Assembly (NCBI RefSeq): GCF_000196175.1
Contig: NC_005363.1
Location: 2,914,001-2,978,000, forward strand
DNA: 64,000 nucleotides
Reading direction: 5' to 3'
DNA from: Bdellovibrio bacteriovorus HD100
GTDB lineage: Bacteria; Bdellovibrionota; Bdellovibrionia; Bdellovibrionales; Bdellovibrionaceae
The notes beneath the pieces were generated by a model that had not been told where the DNA came from, made no database searches, and worked only from the letters and a program-made list of their open reading frames with translations. The position numbers and the translations under genes are program-made. Positions 54,801 to 62,231 of this stretch are shown piece after piece. The first letter of the stretch is position 1; each line of letters starts with the position of its first letter.

Positions 54801-55068
54801 GGGAAACACCCTCCAGGGATTTGGAGGTCAGACGTTTGATACCGGAAATCGTGCTGACTTCCTCTTCAATAGGACGGCTGACCAGGGTTTCAATTTCGGC
54901 AGGACCCGCACCCGCATAAACGGTTTGCACGGTTACAACCGGAATGGAAACGTCCGGATAAAGATCCACGGACATGGACTTGAAGGAGGCCCAACCGACA
55001 ACCACCATGGCGATGGTCACGCAGGTGATAAATATAGGACGGCTGATGGATAACTTAGGTAAACTCAT
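51856..55068 (-). CDS. RND-family efflux pump inner-membrane protein (HAE1 type)
   Basis: 1070 residues with twelve membrane helices in two homologous halves and large periplasmic loops. The proton-relay aspartates are present in helix 4 (LAVGLLIDDAIVVIEN). Porter-domain motifs VDVKHAEQEVRDKV and PGRPEMQ-like GKPEMQVHLKPGA match the family. There is a His/Gly-rich cytoplasmic loop (GGSGHGGGHDKHK) and a charged C-terminal tail. The protein should form trimers that expel drugs, lipids or other hydrophobic compounds. The tolC-like gene ends 2 bp upstream, but no membrane-fusion (adaptor) protein gene lies in this operon, although the family normally needs one. Confidence 0.95.
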   Translation of the reverse strand: MSLPKLSISRPIFITCVTIAMVVVGWASFKSMSVDLYPDVSIPVVTVQTVYAGAGPAEIETLVSRPIEEEVSTISGIKRLTSKSLEGVSQVIVEFNSEVDVKHAEQEVRDKVNLAKAKLPDDVEDPLIKRFDPADTPILTVSLTAKDLGDAALFDIADQFVKPRLEQVRNVGAIEIIGGREREIHVLLDRKKLRAREISVSQVAAQVGASGQNIPSGKVNQGEKEMVFRGLGEFSSVPEISDTLVNLYGNEVPTRVADLGKVVDTLADEKSRAYVDGEKSLFLQVYRQSGSNTVKVAQDVIKQMERIKPELEKMEGAPVVAVMTDASVKISDNLYDVYETIIIGILLTVITVFFFLGSPRSTFITALSVPISLIGAFMVMKIAGFSINIVSMLALTLAVGLLIDDAIVVIENIYRRMELGEESLTAAEKGTTEIQMAVMAITLVVIAVFVPVGTMSGTIGQFLKQFGMTVVFSMAISWFVAMTLIPMLTAYFGGSGHGGGHDKHKPAGLYDKTLGRMVKGFDRFQTMLENLYVKLLNVSLDWPKVTIGLTMVVFFLSIYTVTKVPGAFISDDDSGEFSVTLELQPGTSLDGTEEVARQVDKILHDNPEVRFTTMIVGSLYGESNKASFYVRMKDGKERGPLTTEQFRDKIRGQLTHLSSANPVVKKYDATGGMGGQPFILNIISADPVELEKAGTKMYELLKKDPRLKDVDSNYRPGKPEMQVHLKPGAAKVFGINTSTMGGELRAQVEGLTPAKFRERGREYEVRVRLQDDQRDLMKTFNDVYIPNVNRKLVRLSDIAKGEVESGPASIERQDRGRYIQITAGLAPGAGLSDVVNSAVAAMSTGENALPPSVRYGFGGDAENMQELMTSTVMALGFAILFIYLILSSLYESFITPITIMVALPLALCGAFLALFLTGEVLTIFAIFGFFMLIGVAGKNGILLVDFAKQMMEEGKSRREALILAGKTRLRPILMTSFALIAGVVPVVIGMNAASKTRTAMGVAIIGGMISSTILTLIVVPAVFTYVDRFRVWANNFGARFTSQKKMEEKSSDAVIEETENHDDKGMIPAK

Positions 55069-55070
55069 GA

Positions 55071-56513
55071 CTATTTCCCTCCTTCAGGAGAGGCCTGGTA
55101 AAGCTTGATTTGCGCCTGCAAACCAAGAATATTTGCTGCTGATTTTACTTTGCTGATTGCTGACGTTGTATAGTCCTGTTCAAACAACAGAACCTGATAC
55201 GTGGTCGTGCGACCCTGACGAAGGCGCACGCGCTCGTTTTCAAGCTTCGCCTTCTGAGCATCTTCAATGCGAGACAACAAACGAAGGTTGTCACGTGCAT
55301 CCTGAAGATTGCGGGTCAAATTGGTCCAGTCGATTTCCTGGGCATAGTAAGCGTACTCACGGTTCAATTCCGCCGCACGTTCGGCTTTGCGGGCACCGGC
55401 TTTGGTGTCAGATGCCGCACCAATATTCAAAGGCATGCTGAAACGAACACCCACAAAAGCGGTGTCTTGGTCCGTTTTACCGGATTCTTTCATCGCCTCG
55501 TTGTATTCTTCATCGCGGCCGTTCATTGCATAGTTACCGTAGATGTCCAAAGACGGACGGTTTCTTTCCAGGGTGATCACGGCATTGGCGCGGGCCGCTG
55601 CCAACTGAGCGTTGGTCGCTTCCACATCGGCGCGACTGCCTGGACGAGCTGCCGGAATCGCCAGCTGCTCCAATGATTTATAGTTCACTTTTTCAAGAGT
55701 CTCCACTTTGGCCGTGGCTTCGCGGTTCAGGAATTTATTGAACATGCGTTGCGCTTCCAAGTATTCATTCTGAGCCACTTGCAGTTCCAAAGTACGTGCT
55801 TCAACCAGCGCACGCGCCTGCAGAACGTCAGCTTCCTCACCCAGATTCATTCTTTTTTTGCGGCTGACATAATCCAAGATACTTTGCGCAGCTTGTTTTG
55901 CCTGCTCTTGAATCGTCACCACATCCTGCCAGGCCGCAAGCTTCCAATAAGCTGCTTCTGCACCAGCAAGGATGTTCAGGGACTGCCCCTGGCTGGAGAA
56001 TTTTTCGGCGATGTTCTGAGCTCTCAACGCCTCTTCATTGGCCTGAGCGGTACGACCGAATCCGTTTGCCCACAAAGGCATGGACAACTCCAGCTTCGGA
56101 GTTGCATCCCAATATTTGGACGGATTGATCGGAGACGTTGGCGCCAGCCCCTCAAATTGGGTGCGCGTCATATCATAAGACAACTTGGTTTGAAGACCGA
56201 AGCTGAACTGCTGACTTACACCCAGGGAGTAGTACTGACTTTTTACTTCGTCATACATCTTGGGATTGCCGGGCTTGCCGTCATAACCCCAGCGGGCTTC
56301 TGCAAAAAGCTTCGGGGTGAAGATCAAATCAGCCTCACGGGATTTTAACTGGGCACCTTCTGACTGCTCAGCGCTGCCTTTATAGGCTGTGCTGTCCCCT
56401 TTCACCTGATCGAGATACTCGTTCAGGGTCAGTGCGGAGGCCGAAGCTCCGTGCAAAAGAGTCCCACAGATAAGGAACTTCGCTCCCCATTGTATGAGCT
56501 TGTTTTTTTCCAT
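55071..56513 (-). CDS. TolC-family outer-membrane efflux protein
   Basis: 480 residues from ATG at 56513, which has GGAG upstream and leads directly into the signal region (WGAKFLICGTLLHGASASA); an ATG 87 bases earlier is unlikely. The two-repeat TolC fold shows as long heptad helices (LQVAQNEYLEAQRMFNKFL, LQDARDNLRLLSRIEDAQKA) with short strands between them and the late GRTTTYQVLLFEQDY segment typical of the family. It forms the trimeric exit duct for the RND pump encoded next. It is the first gene of the operon, so its promoter and operators are in 56514-56681. Confidence 0.9.
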   Translation of the reverse strand: MEKNKLIQWGAKFLICGTLLHGASASALTLNEYLDQVKGDSTAYKGSAEQSEGAQLKSREADLIFTPKLFAEARWGYDGKPGNPKMYDEVKSQYYSLGVSQQFSFGLQTKLSYDMTRTQFEGLAPTSPINPSKYWDATPKLELSMPLWANGFGRTAQANEEALRAQNIAEKFSSQGQSLNILAGAEAAYWKLAAWQDVVTIQEQAKQAAQSILDYVSRKKRMNLGEEADVLQARALVEARTLELQVAQNEYLEAQRMFNKFLNREATAKVETLEKVNYKSLEQLAIPAARPGSRADVEATNAQLAAARANAVITLERNRPSLDIYGNYAMNGRDEEYNEAMKESGKTDQDTAFVGVRFSMPLNIGAASDTKAGARKAERAAELNREYAYYAQEIDWTNLTRNLQDARDNLRLLSRIEDAQKAKLENERVRLRQGRTTTYQVLLFEQDYTTSAISKVKSAANILGLQAQIKLYQASPEGGK

Positions 56514-56552
56514 ATTAGTTCTCCAAAGTCCTATTACTGACTGGTTGAATAT

Positions 56553-56577
56553 GTAATCGCTTACATACAAGTTTGTA
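56553..56577. promoter_or_regulatory. Candidate TetR/MarR operator, tolC side
   Basis: GTAATCGCTTAC (GTAA-N4-TTAC, 56553-56564) runs into TACAAGTTTGTA (56566-56577), a perfect 5+2+5 inverted repeat. Sites of this shape are typical for TetR-family repressors. Confidence 0.45.
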
Positions 56578-56600
56578 CCCCAACGATGATAAGTATGCAA

Positions 56601-56627
56601 TCAATTACTTAATTGAATATCAATTGA
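56601..56627. promoter_or_regulatory. AT-rich perfect palindromes between tolC and tetR
   Basis: TCAATTACTTAATTGA (56601-56616) is a perfect 7+2+7 inverted repeat, and TCAATTGA (56620-56627) repeats its ends. They lie about midway between the divergent starts and are good candidates for the operator of the TetR or MarR protein. Confidence 0.5.
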
Positions 56628-56681
56628 CCTTATGATACAGTATCCTATAGATAGTGATTTTAGGTATTTAGGGGGTTTTCC

Positions 56682-57332
56682 ATGTCTGACACATCTCAAC
56701 TTAAGACTGTTCAGGACGAAAGTGCTGATGGCCAAAAGGGTAAAAAGCGTGACAGAAGTGCTTCTGAAGAGCGTCTGATTTCTGCAGGCATCGAAATCTT
56801 CTCCAAGCATGGTTATGATGGCTCCACTACGAAGTTGATTGCCAAAAAGGCTGACGTAAACGAGTCCCTGATCGGTCGTTACTTTGACGGCAAGGAAGGT
56901 CTGCTACTTACCATCGTTGAACGCTTCATCGAAGAGGTCCGCACCGAGGAACTTGCCTACCCACCTCAGGACACCCTGGCTGCTGAACTCAGCAAATATG
57001 TCGACTTCAAGGTGGGCAAAAGCCACGATCGCGACTGCCTGGGTAAAATCATCATCTGTCAGTGCCTGACCGACAATAAGTTCCGTAAAAAAGCATTGGA
57101 ACGCATCCCTATGTTTGCAGATCCCAAGCTGATCGAGCGCTTGGAACGACTGCAGAAGATGGGACAAATTAAAGAAAGCGTCACTCTGGAAGAAATCGCC
57201 GAAGAGATTGAAACCTATTTGCACGGCGCCTTCCTGTTTGACCTGATTCTTTCCGAAACCCCGCAAGAGATCGTCACCAAGAACGCCCTCAGATTCATCA
57301 GCCACTACACTGCGGGTATCGGCAAATCCTAG
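56682..57332 (+). CDS. TetR-family transcriptional regulator
   Basis: 216 residues. An N-terminal extension of about 25 charged residues (DESADGQKGKKRDRSASEE) precedes the TetR helix-turn-helix (LISAGIEIFSKHGYDGSTTK, then KADVNESLIGRYFDGKEGLL). The C-terminal ligand-binding domain is all helical. It is divergent from the tolC-RND-marR operon with palindromes between, the standard layout for a repressor of its neighbouring pump. The GGGGG ribosome site is strong. Its TAG stop overlaps, as CTAG, the stop of the convergent barrel gene. Confidence 0.9.
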   Translation: MSDTSQLKTVQDESADGQKGKKRDRSASEERLISAGIEIFSKHGYDGSTTKLIAKKADVNESLIGRYFDGKEGLLLTIVERFIEEVRTEELAYPPQDTLAAELSKYVDFKVGKSHDRDCLGKIIICQCLTDNKFRKKALERIPMFADPKLIERLERLQKMGQIKESVTLEEIAEEIETYLHGAFLFDLILSETPQEIVTKNALRFISHYTAGIGKS

Positions 57333-57940
57333 AAGAAGTATTTCAGGTTCAAAAGGGCGCTTCCGATAGCGCCTTTTGTTTTTGCCGTGTCCGTACCGGA
57401 CGACAGCTTCAGTTCTGTCGTCGTGGAACGTCCAATATATTCGATCACGAAATTATCCGCAAAGAACCAGCCCAGGCCAAACAGAACACCCACTCCGTTG
57501 GTCGCCTCGCCGTCACCCGTTCCTGCCGGGGTGAATTTATTGATACCATAAGCAAGACCCAGCGGAAGATAGAAGGATTCCCAGCGATACAGTGTTCCCG
57601 CATAAAGGAAATGTGTCTGGAATTTGGAAGTGCTGCCGGTTGCGCTGTAGGTGACTCCGTTTAAGGTCATCTTGTCCAGATCACGCTCCCCACCCAATGA
57701 GATACCACTGATAAAACCCCAGGAATGTTGAGGAGCGTACCAAGCGTTGAATCCAACCTCGACAGCGCCTTTGTATTCCAGGTCATAATCAATATCTGTC
57801 GGAGTTCCCGAAACGGTTCCGTCACCGGAAAGTTTCGCCAGATAGTTCGGGCTGTACCCGATCTGAACGCCATATCTCCACTCGGCGTTGGCCGTCGTGG
57901 AAAGACCCAAAATCATCATCACTGCTGCTAATAGTCTCAT
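57329..57940 (-). CDS. Outer-membrane barrel protein (OmpW-size)
   Basis: 203 residues from ATG at 57940, with GGAG upstream and a clean signal peptide (MRLLAAVMMILGLSTTANA); an ATG 54 bases earlier is unlikely. Alternating strands with many Tyr, Gly and Trp (FNAWYAPQHSWGFISGISL, GVLFGLGWFFADNFVIEYIG) end in LLNLKYFF, the aromatic C-terminus of outer-membrane barrels. It converges on the TetR gene with a 4-base overlap. Specific role unknown. Confidence 0.78.
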   Translation of the reverse strand: MRLLAAVMMILGLSTTANAEWRYGVQIGYSPNYLAKLSGDGTVSGTPTDIDYDLEYKGAVEVGFNAWYAPQHSWGFISGISLGGERDLDKMTLNGVTYSATGSTSKFQTHFLYAGTLYRWESFYLPLGLAYGINKFTPAGTGDGEATNGVGVLFGLGWFFADNFVIEYIGRSTTTELKLSSGTDTAKTKGAIGSALLNLKYFF

Positions 57941-58034
57941 GCGGTTCTCCTGAAAATGCACCTGAACCGATGATCTGTTGGGGGCCCAAAACAAGTAAAC
58001 ACAAATTAAATTGTTTAGGACTTAGGTTCTGAAA

Positions 58035-58075
58035 AAAGAAAAAGGCCCGTCGTTTTACCGACAGGCCCTTGGTGA
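58035..58075 (-). terminator. Terminator after the Cys-repeat protein gene
   Basis: On the minus strand, AGGGCCTGTCG / CGACGGGCCTTT (one mismatch) is followed by TTTTCTTTTTTC. It lies shortly after the stop at 58088. Confidence 0.82.
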
Positions 58076-58087
58076 TTTTGGTTTTGA

Positions 58088-59239
58088 TTACTCTGGCATT
58101 GGCAGGTCAATAATCAGACCGCCATCTGGTGGTGGAGGCGGAGGAGTTGTCACCGGATCCAACGGCGCTGGCTGTTGGGACTCCTGCTTTTTCTTCTCTT
58201 CCTCTTTTTTCTTTTCTTCGTCTTTCTTTTTCTGTTCGTCCGCTTTGCGTTTTTCCTCGTCCTTGCGCTTCTGCTCTTCCTGCTGTTTGCCGGAATCTAC
58301 AGACGGCAGAGAAGGAGTCGTCGGAGCTGTTGGCTTGGAAGGCTGTTGCGGGATCGGCTGTGGCTTTTCCTGCTGCTTGCGGTTTTCTTCTTCCTTACGA
58401 CGTTGTTCGTCGGCCTTGCGTTGTTCTTCCTGCTTGCGAGCTTCTTCCTGTTTACGAGCCTGCTCTTGCTGTTGCTGCTGCTGGCGACGAACTTCGTCGG
58501 CCTTGCGCTGTTCTTCCTGACGACGTTTTTCTTCAGCCGCTTTCTTTGCAGCTTCCGCTTTGGCAGCTTCGATACGGCGCTGTTCTTCAATACGGCGACG
58601 TTCGGCTTCGGCACGAGCCCGGGTTTCAGCATCGTGTCTTTCCATACAGATACGGGCTGCCGCCACGCCGGACTGACCCTTACCGCGGAATTCTTCGATA
58701 ATACATTTATTAAGAGCGTTGTTCGTGCCGTTTTTGCAAAGTCTTAAAGCATCGTATTGCAAACGCGCGTTTTCAACTTCCTGGCCACCCTGACGGTAAA
58801 GCTCAGTCACACACTTATCAAATGTGGGATTCACAGTCTGACGGCAGATGAACAAAGCATATTCACGATATTCAGGTCCAAAGGACTTACGCACATTTAA
58901 AGTACAATCCTGAACCTGATAATTGGAACCCACGCCATTGGCACAGAAGAAACCAGAAAGTTCGACATTGTCATCTCCAAAGCGACGACTCAGATCCACA
59001 GTACAGCGCTGGAATTCCGCATCCGTACGACCATGCGAACAAGCCGCATCCGTATTGGAACTGAAAGTTCCCAACTGGGAATACAGACTATCCGAACACT
59101 CGGCAATGCTCACCACACGCACAGATCCCGGCGGCGGGGGTGCTGGGGGATTGTTGTTGCCATTTCCACGCTTGATCCACGCATTGGCAGAGCTGGCCAT
59201 GGCAAGAATTGTCAATAATGTTACAGAAGCGCGTTTCAT
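58088..59239 (-). CDS. Secreted Cys-repeat protein with long charged coiled coil and Pro-rich end
   Basis: 383 residues from ATG at 59239, which opens into a signal peptide (MKRASVTLLTILAMASSANA); an ATG 57 bases earlier lacks support. The N-terminal 170 mature residues contain about four units of roughly 35 residues with a paired-Cys pattern: QRCTVDLSRRFG...FFC, QDCTLNVRKSFG...FIC, DKCVTELYRQGG...RLC and NKCIIEEFRGKG...RIC. A stretch of about 130 residues rich in Glu, Arg, Lys, Gln and Ala then forms an extended helix or coiled coil, interrupted by Pro-rich parts (PQPIPQQPSKPTAPTTP), and the C-terminus is Pro-rich. I do not recognise a family. Spacing suggests disulfide-linked helical hairpins in the periplasm or outside the cell. 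Confidence 0.78.
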   Translation of the reverse strand: MKRASVTLLTILAMASSANAWIKRGNGNNNPPAPPPPGSVRVVSIAECSDSLYSQLGTFSSNTDAACSHGRTDAEFQRCTVDLSRRFGDDNVELSGFFCANGVGSNYQVQDCTLNVRKSFGPEYREYALFICRQTVNPTFDKCVTELYRQGGQEVENARLQYDALRLCKNGTNNALNKCIIEEFRGKGQSGVAAARICMERHDAETRARAEAERRRIEEQRRIEAAKAEAAKKAAEEKRRQEEQRKADEVRRQQQQQQEQARKQEEARKQEEQRKADEQRRKEEENRKQQEKPQPIPQQPSKPTAPTTPSLPSVDSGKQQEEQKRKDEEKRKADEQKKKDEEKKKEEEKKKQESQQPAPLDPVTTPPPPPPDGGLIIDLPMPE

Positions 59240-59402
59240 ATGAACCTCTATTATCCAAGGCCTTGAGTTGCAATGCCTGCGCCAAAACCATCTCAAATCT
59301 GTACGTTTTGGAGTATTTTACCTGCGCACAACTTTGACAGCAGTGCCGCTTTCTGCGGCGACAACGCCGGTAGTTCCAAACAGTTCCGGGGGCTTAAACG
59401 AC

Positions 59403-59479
59403 AAAAGGCCCGCAAAGGGCCTTTTGAAGAGAGAAAGAAAACACCCGGAGTGGAAAGAGAGAGGAACCACTCCGGGTTG
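59403..59479 (-). terminator. Two hairpins after the sigma-54 activator gene
   Basis: Read on the minus strand: ACCCGGAGTGG / CCACTCCGGGT (59451-59477), then AAAAGGCCCTTTGCGGGCCTTTT (59405-59427) followed by a T-containing tract. Together they should stop transcription from 60548. Confidence 0.8.
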
Positions 59480-59489
59480 CTAGTACAAA

Positions 59490-60548
59490 CTATTTCATCG
59501 GCTTCGTGTGAACCGCGAATTTCTCGAATTCGCCGTACTCATGAAGTTTGTTATAAAGGGTCTTGATCGTGATACCCAGGTTGTTTGCCGCCTGAGTTTT
59601 GTTGCCACCGAAGTGAGCCAACGCTTTCAGGATGTAACGCTTTTCAAGCTCATGCAAAGTCATCGCCGGATCGTAAGCGATAACGTCTTTTTCAGCTTCA
59701 CCGTTACGGATGTTTTCCGGGATATCATTCAGCATGATCATGTGACCGTCAGACAGGATCTGAAGTCTTTCACACACGTTCTGAAGTTCACGGATGTTAC
59801 CCGGCCACTCATAGCGAATCAGAGCCTTCATCGCTTCTTCATTCACAGAACGACCACGGTTCAGGTAGGCGTGCTGGGAGTTGTTCAGGAAGTGATTTAC
59901 CAATGCAGGGATATCTTCCTTACGACGACGCAGAGGCGGAGCGCTGACCACGATCGTGTTGATGCGATAGAACAAGTCCTCACGGAAGTTGCCACGAGTC
60001 ACTTCCTGATCCAACTCACGGTTGGTCGCACAGATCAGACGGATATCAACTTTGATTGGGTCTTTGCCACCCACACGGTAAACTTCACCTTCCTGAATGA
60101 AACGAAGAAGTTTAGCCTGGATCGCCGGATCCAATTCACCGATTTCATCCAGGAACAGAGTCCCGCCGTTAGCCGCTTCAGCCAAACCGATTTTGCGGTT
60201 GTAAGCGCCAGTGAAGGAACCTTTTTCGTGACCGAACAACTCAGACTCAAGCAATGTTTCGCGAAGGGCACCGCAGTTGATTGCAACAAACGGTTTGTTC
60301 TTACGACCGGAGCGATCGTGGATGGCGCGGGCGATCAGCTCTTTACCAGTCCCGGATTCACCAAGAACCAGGATGTTGGCTTGGGATGGAGCTACACGGT
60401 CGATCATCTTCATCAAACTGCCCATCACTTCGGACTGATAGACGATGGTCTTGTTTTCAACCACTTTGGAAGTTTGATTTGTGTTCCACATAACTTGGTT
60501 TGCATTCTGAGAAGAGGGCAAAACAGTCGTTGAGTTGTTTTCGTTCAT
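59490..60548 (-). CDS. Sigma-54-dependent activator without a receiver domain
   Basis: 352 residues. A short N-terminal segment of 40 residues precedes a complete AAA+ activator domain: Walker A GESGTGKE (63-70), GSFTGA (110-115), Walker B LFLDE (131-135) and FREDLFYRINTI. The C-terminal Fis-type helix-turn-helix reads LAHFGGNKTQAANNLGITIK. It lacks a receiver, GAF or PAS domain, so activity is probably set by expression level or a partner protein, as for PspF-like proteins. Its motifs are intact, unlike those of the NtrX-like protein at 32479. GGTGGAG precedes the ATG. It is divergent from the Xer-type recombinase gene. Confidence 0.92.
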   Translation of the reverse strand: MNENNSTTVLPSSQNANQVMWNTNQTSKVVENKTIVYQSEVMGSLMKMIDRVAPSQANILVLGESGTGKELIARAIHDRSGRKNKPFVAINCGALRETLLESELFGHEKGSFTGAYNRKIGLAEAANGGTLFLDEIGELDPAIQAKLLRFIQEGEVYRVGGKDPIKVDIRLICATNRELDQEVTRGNFREDLFYRINTIVVSAPPLRRRKEDIPALVNHFLNNSQHAYLNRGRSVNEEAMKALIRYEWPGNIRELQNVCERLQILSDGHMIMLNDIPENIRNGEAEKDVIAYDPAMTLHELEKRYILKALAHFGGNKTQAANNLGITIKTLYNKLHEYGEFEKFAVHTKPMK

Positions 60549-60734
60549 AGCTCCACCTTTCGGTTTACGTACTTTTTAAAACTGGGTGGGCGTCTCAATT
60601 TGAATATCTCGCTTTGATACGCCGCGACAACGCATTGAGTTATAACTTTGGTCGTGTAGTAATTGCAATAAAAATAATGCACGACGTTAACTTTTTTTTA
60701 GGGTCTCAGCCCTAATATAGGAACTTTCAGGGGT

Positions 60735-61619
60735 ATGGCGAAGGCATTTAAGCTTTCCGAAAATATAGATAAATACCTGAAATACATGACTTTTATAAAG
60801 TCTGCCTCGCCCCTTACGATCAAGCACTATTCCCTGGATCTGATGCAGGCCTTTAATTATGAAGATCCCTCAGTTAAGGCTAAATCAATTTCGGAGTCCG
60901 AATTACTTTCCACGGCCCGGGCGGCCTTCAACCAATGGGCGCATCTGTCGCTGGCCTCTAGAAACCGCAAGGCCGCTACTCTGAAAAGCTTCTTTTCCTG
61001 GGCCTTTGAAGAAAGCCTGACCGAGAAGGATCTGTCGGTGCAGATCACCTGCCCGAAAGTCCCGAAGAAGCTTCCGCATTTCGTAAGCGTGGATGAAGCC
61101 CTGTCTGTCCTGAAAAGCTTTGATAGCGAGACGAAAATTCCCCTGAAAGAAAAGGTTCTGTTCCTGCTTCTGTATGGCGGCGGCTTGCGTGTCAGCGAAG
61201 CCTGCAATCTGAAGTGGAGCGAAGTGCAGACCTCGCAGAAAGTTCTGCGTGTGAAAGGAAAGGGATCTAAAGAGCGAGTCGTCGCTCTGCCCTCTTTGAC
61301 CGTGGAAGTTTTGCTGAAGTGGAAAAAGGAAAGCTCTTTTGATGAATACGTCTTTGGCGAAAAGCCTCTAAATTCCCGCACCGCTTACGAGATGGTCCGC
61401 CAAAGTGGTATTCGCGCAGGGCTTTTAAAACCACTGCATCCCCATGCGCTTCGCCACAGCTTTGCCACTCACCTGCTAAGCAGCGGAGCGAATCTGCGCA
61501 CTCTGCAAGAACTTCTGGGTCACGAAAGCCTGCAAGCCACAGAAAAGTACACCCATCTGGGCATCGACCAGCTGGCCCGCACCATGGAAAACCTGCATCC
61601 ATTGGGTAAAGGAAAGTAA
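60735..61619 (+). CDS. Tyrosine recombinase of the XerC/XerD type
   Basis: 294 residues, the usual Xer length. The N-terminal core-binding domain (about 8-105) has the SAM-like pattern (LKYMTFIKSASPLTIKHYS). The catalytic residues are all present: Arg152 (GGGLRVSEACN), Lys176 region (VKGKGSKER), His237 and Arg240 (HPHALRHSF), His263 (LLGHESL) and Tyr272 (EKYTHL). It cuts and rejoins DNA through a phosphotyrosine, classically to resolve chromosome dimers at dif. No mobile-element features flank it, so a housekeeping role is likelier than an integrase. Whether it is XerC or XerD cannot be decided here. Its stop is 3 bp from the convergent recO stop. Confidence 0.93.
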   Translation: MAKAFKLSENIDKYLKYMTFIKSASPLTIKHYSLDLMQAFNYEDPSVKAKSISESELLSTARAAFNQWAHLSLASRNRKAATLKSFFSWAFEESLTEKDLSVQITCPKVPKKLPHFVSVDEALSVLKSFDSETKIPLKEKVLFLLLYGGGLRVSEACNLKWSEVQTSQKVLRVKGKGSKERVVALPSLTVEVLLKWKKESSFDEYVFGEKPLNSRTAYEMVRQSGIRAGLLKPLHPHALRHSFATHLLSSGANLRTLQELLGHESLQATEKYTHLGIDQLARTMENLHPLGKGK

Positions 61620-61622
61620 GCT

Positions 61623-62231
61623 TTAAAGAGTGGCGTTCACGATATAGTGACGAACCATCTGTTCAACGTTCTTCAGTTCATCATCCACAGTCTGACGATA
61701 GGACACCAGCTGATTACTGTCGGCCATGTTGGTCTTAAGGAAGGGCGCCATCCAGGGTTCGGCATCCACCACACCCTGCTGCAGAAGAAACTTCAGATAG
61801 AAATGCATTTTCACGATCAGCGGATCCTGGGCCGTTTCAAGCGCGCGCAGCGTGTGTCCCAGAAGATTGAACAGGAACTCGGAATGGCGGTCGCCTTCCT
61901 GACTGACTTTGCTGACACATTCCAAAATGTGCAACGCCAGCTCCAGACGGTCATAGTCCGTGCGAAGTCCGGCAAAATCGTTAATCAGCGTTGCTTCCTG
62001 CAGGACATGCAGTTTGCCTTCTTCCGCGGATTGTTTGTAAGTCAGACTGACAAAGTGAGTGGGTTCCAGCACGCCACCGCCGAAACGTTTTTTGCTTTTC
62101 AGCGCTCCCCGGGCCATGAAGGACAGCTTTTCGCCTTGAGTGGATATGGCATGCAGAATCAGATCCGATTCGGAGTATTTCATTTTCTTGAGAATAATGA
62201 AGCGATTCTGGGCTTGGGTCACACATTCCAA
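61623..62231 (-). CDS. recO: DNA repair protein RecO (short form)
   Basis: 202 residues; most RecO proteins are about 240. The N-terminal OB fold is clear: RFIILKKMKYSESDLILHAI, KLSFMARGALKSKKRFGGGV and LEPTHFVSL. The helical C-terminal part lacks the four-Cys zinc site found in some RecO proteins. RecO loads RecA onto SSB-coated DNA with RecR and anneals strands. The start overlaps the preceding gene by 13 bp; an internal Met (MKYSESD) would cut into the conserved fold, so the early ATG is preferred. Confidence 0.88.
   Translation of the reverse strand: MECVTQAQNRFIILKKMKYSESDLILHAISTQGEKLSFMARGALKSKKRFGGGVLEPTHFVSLTYKQSAEEGKLHVLQEATLINDFAGLRTDYDRLELALHILECVSKVSQEGDRHSEFLFNLLGHTLRALETAQDPLIVKMHFYLKFLLQQGVVDAEPWMAPFLKTNMADSNQLVSYRQTVDDELKNVEQMVRHYIVNATL

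Noticed and set aside
60735-61619. Tyrosine recombinase as an integrase marking a genomic island
   Set aside because: Length and motifs fit the housekeeping Xer type, neighbours are ordinary genes such as recO, and there is no attachment-site repeat, tRNA gene or phage gene nearby.
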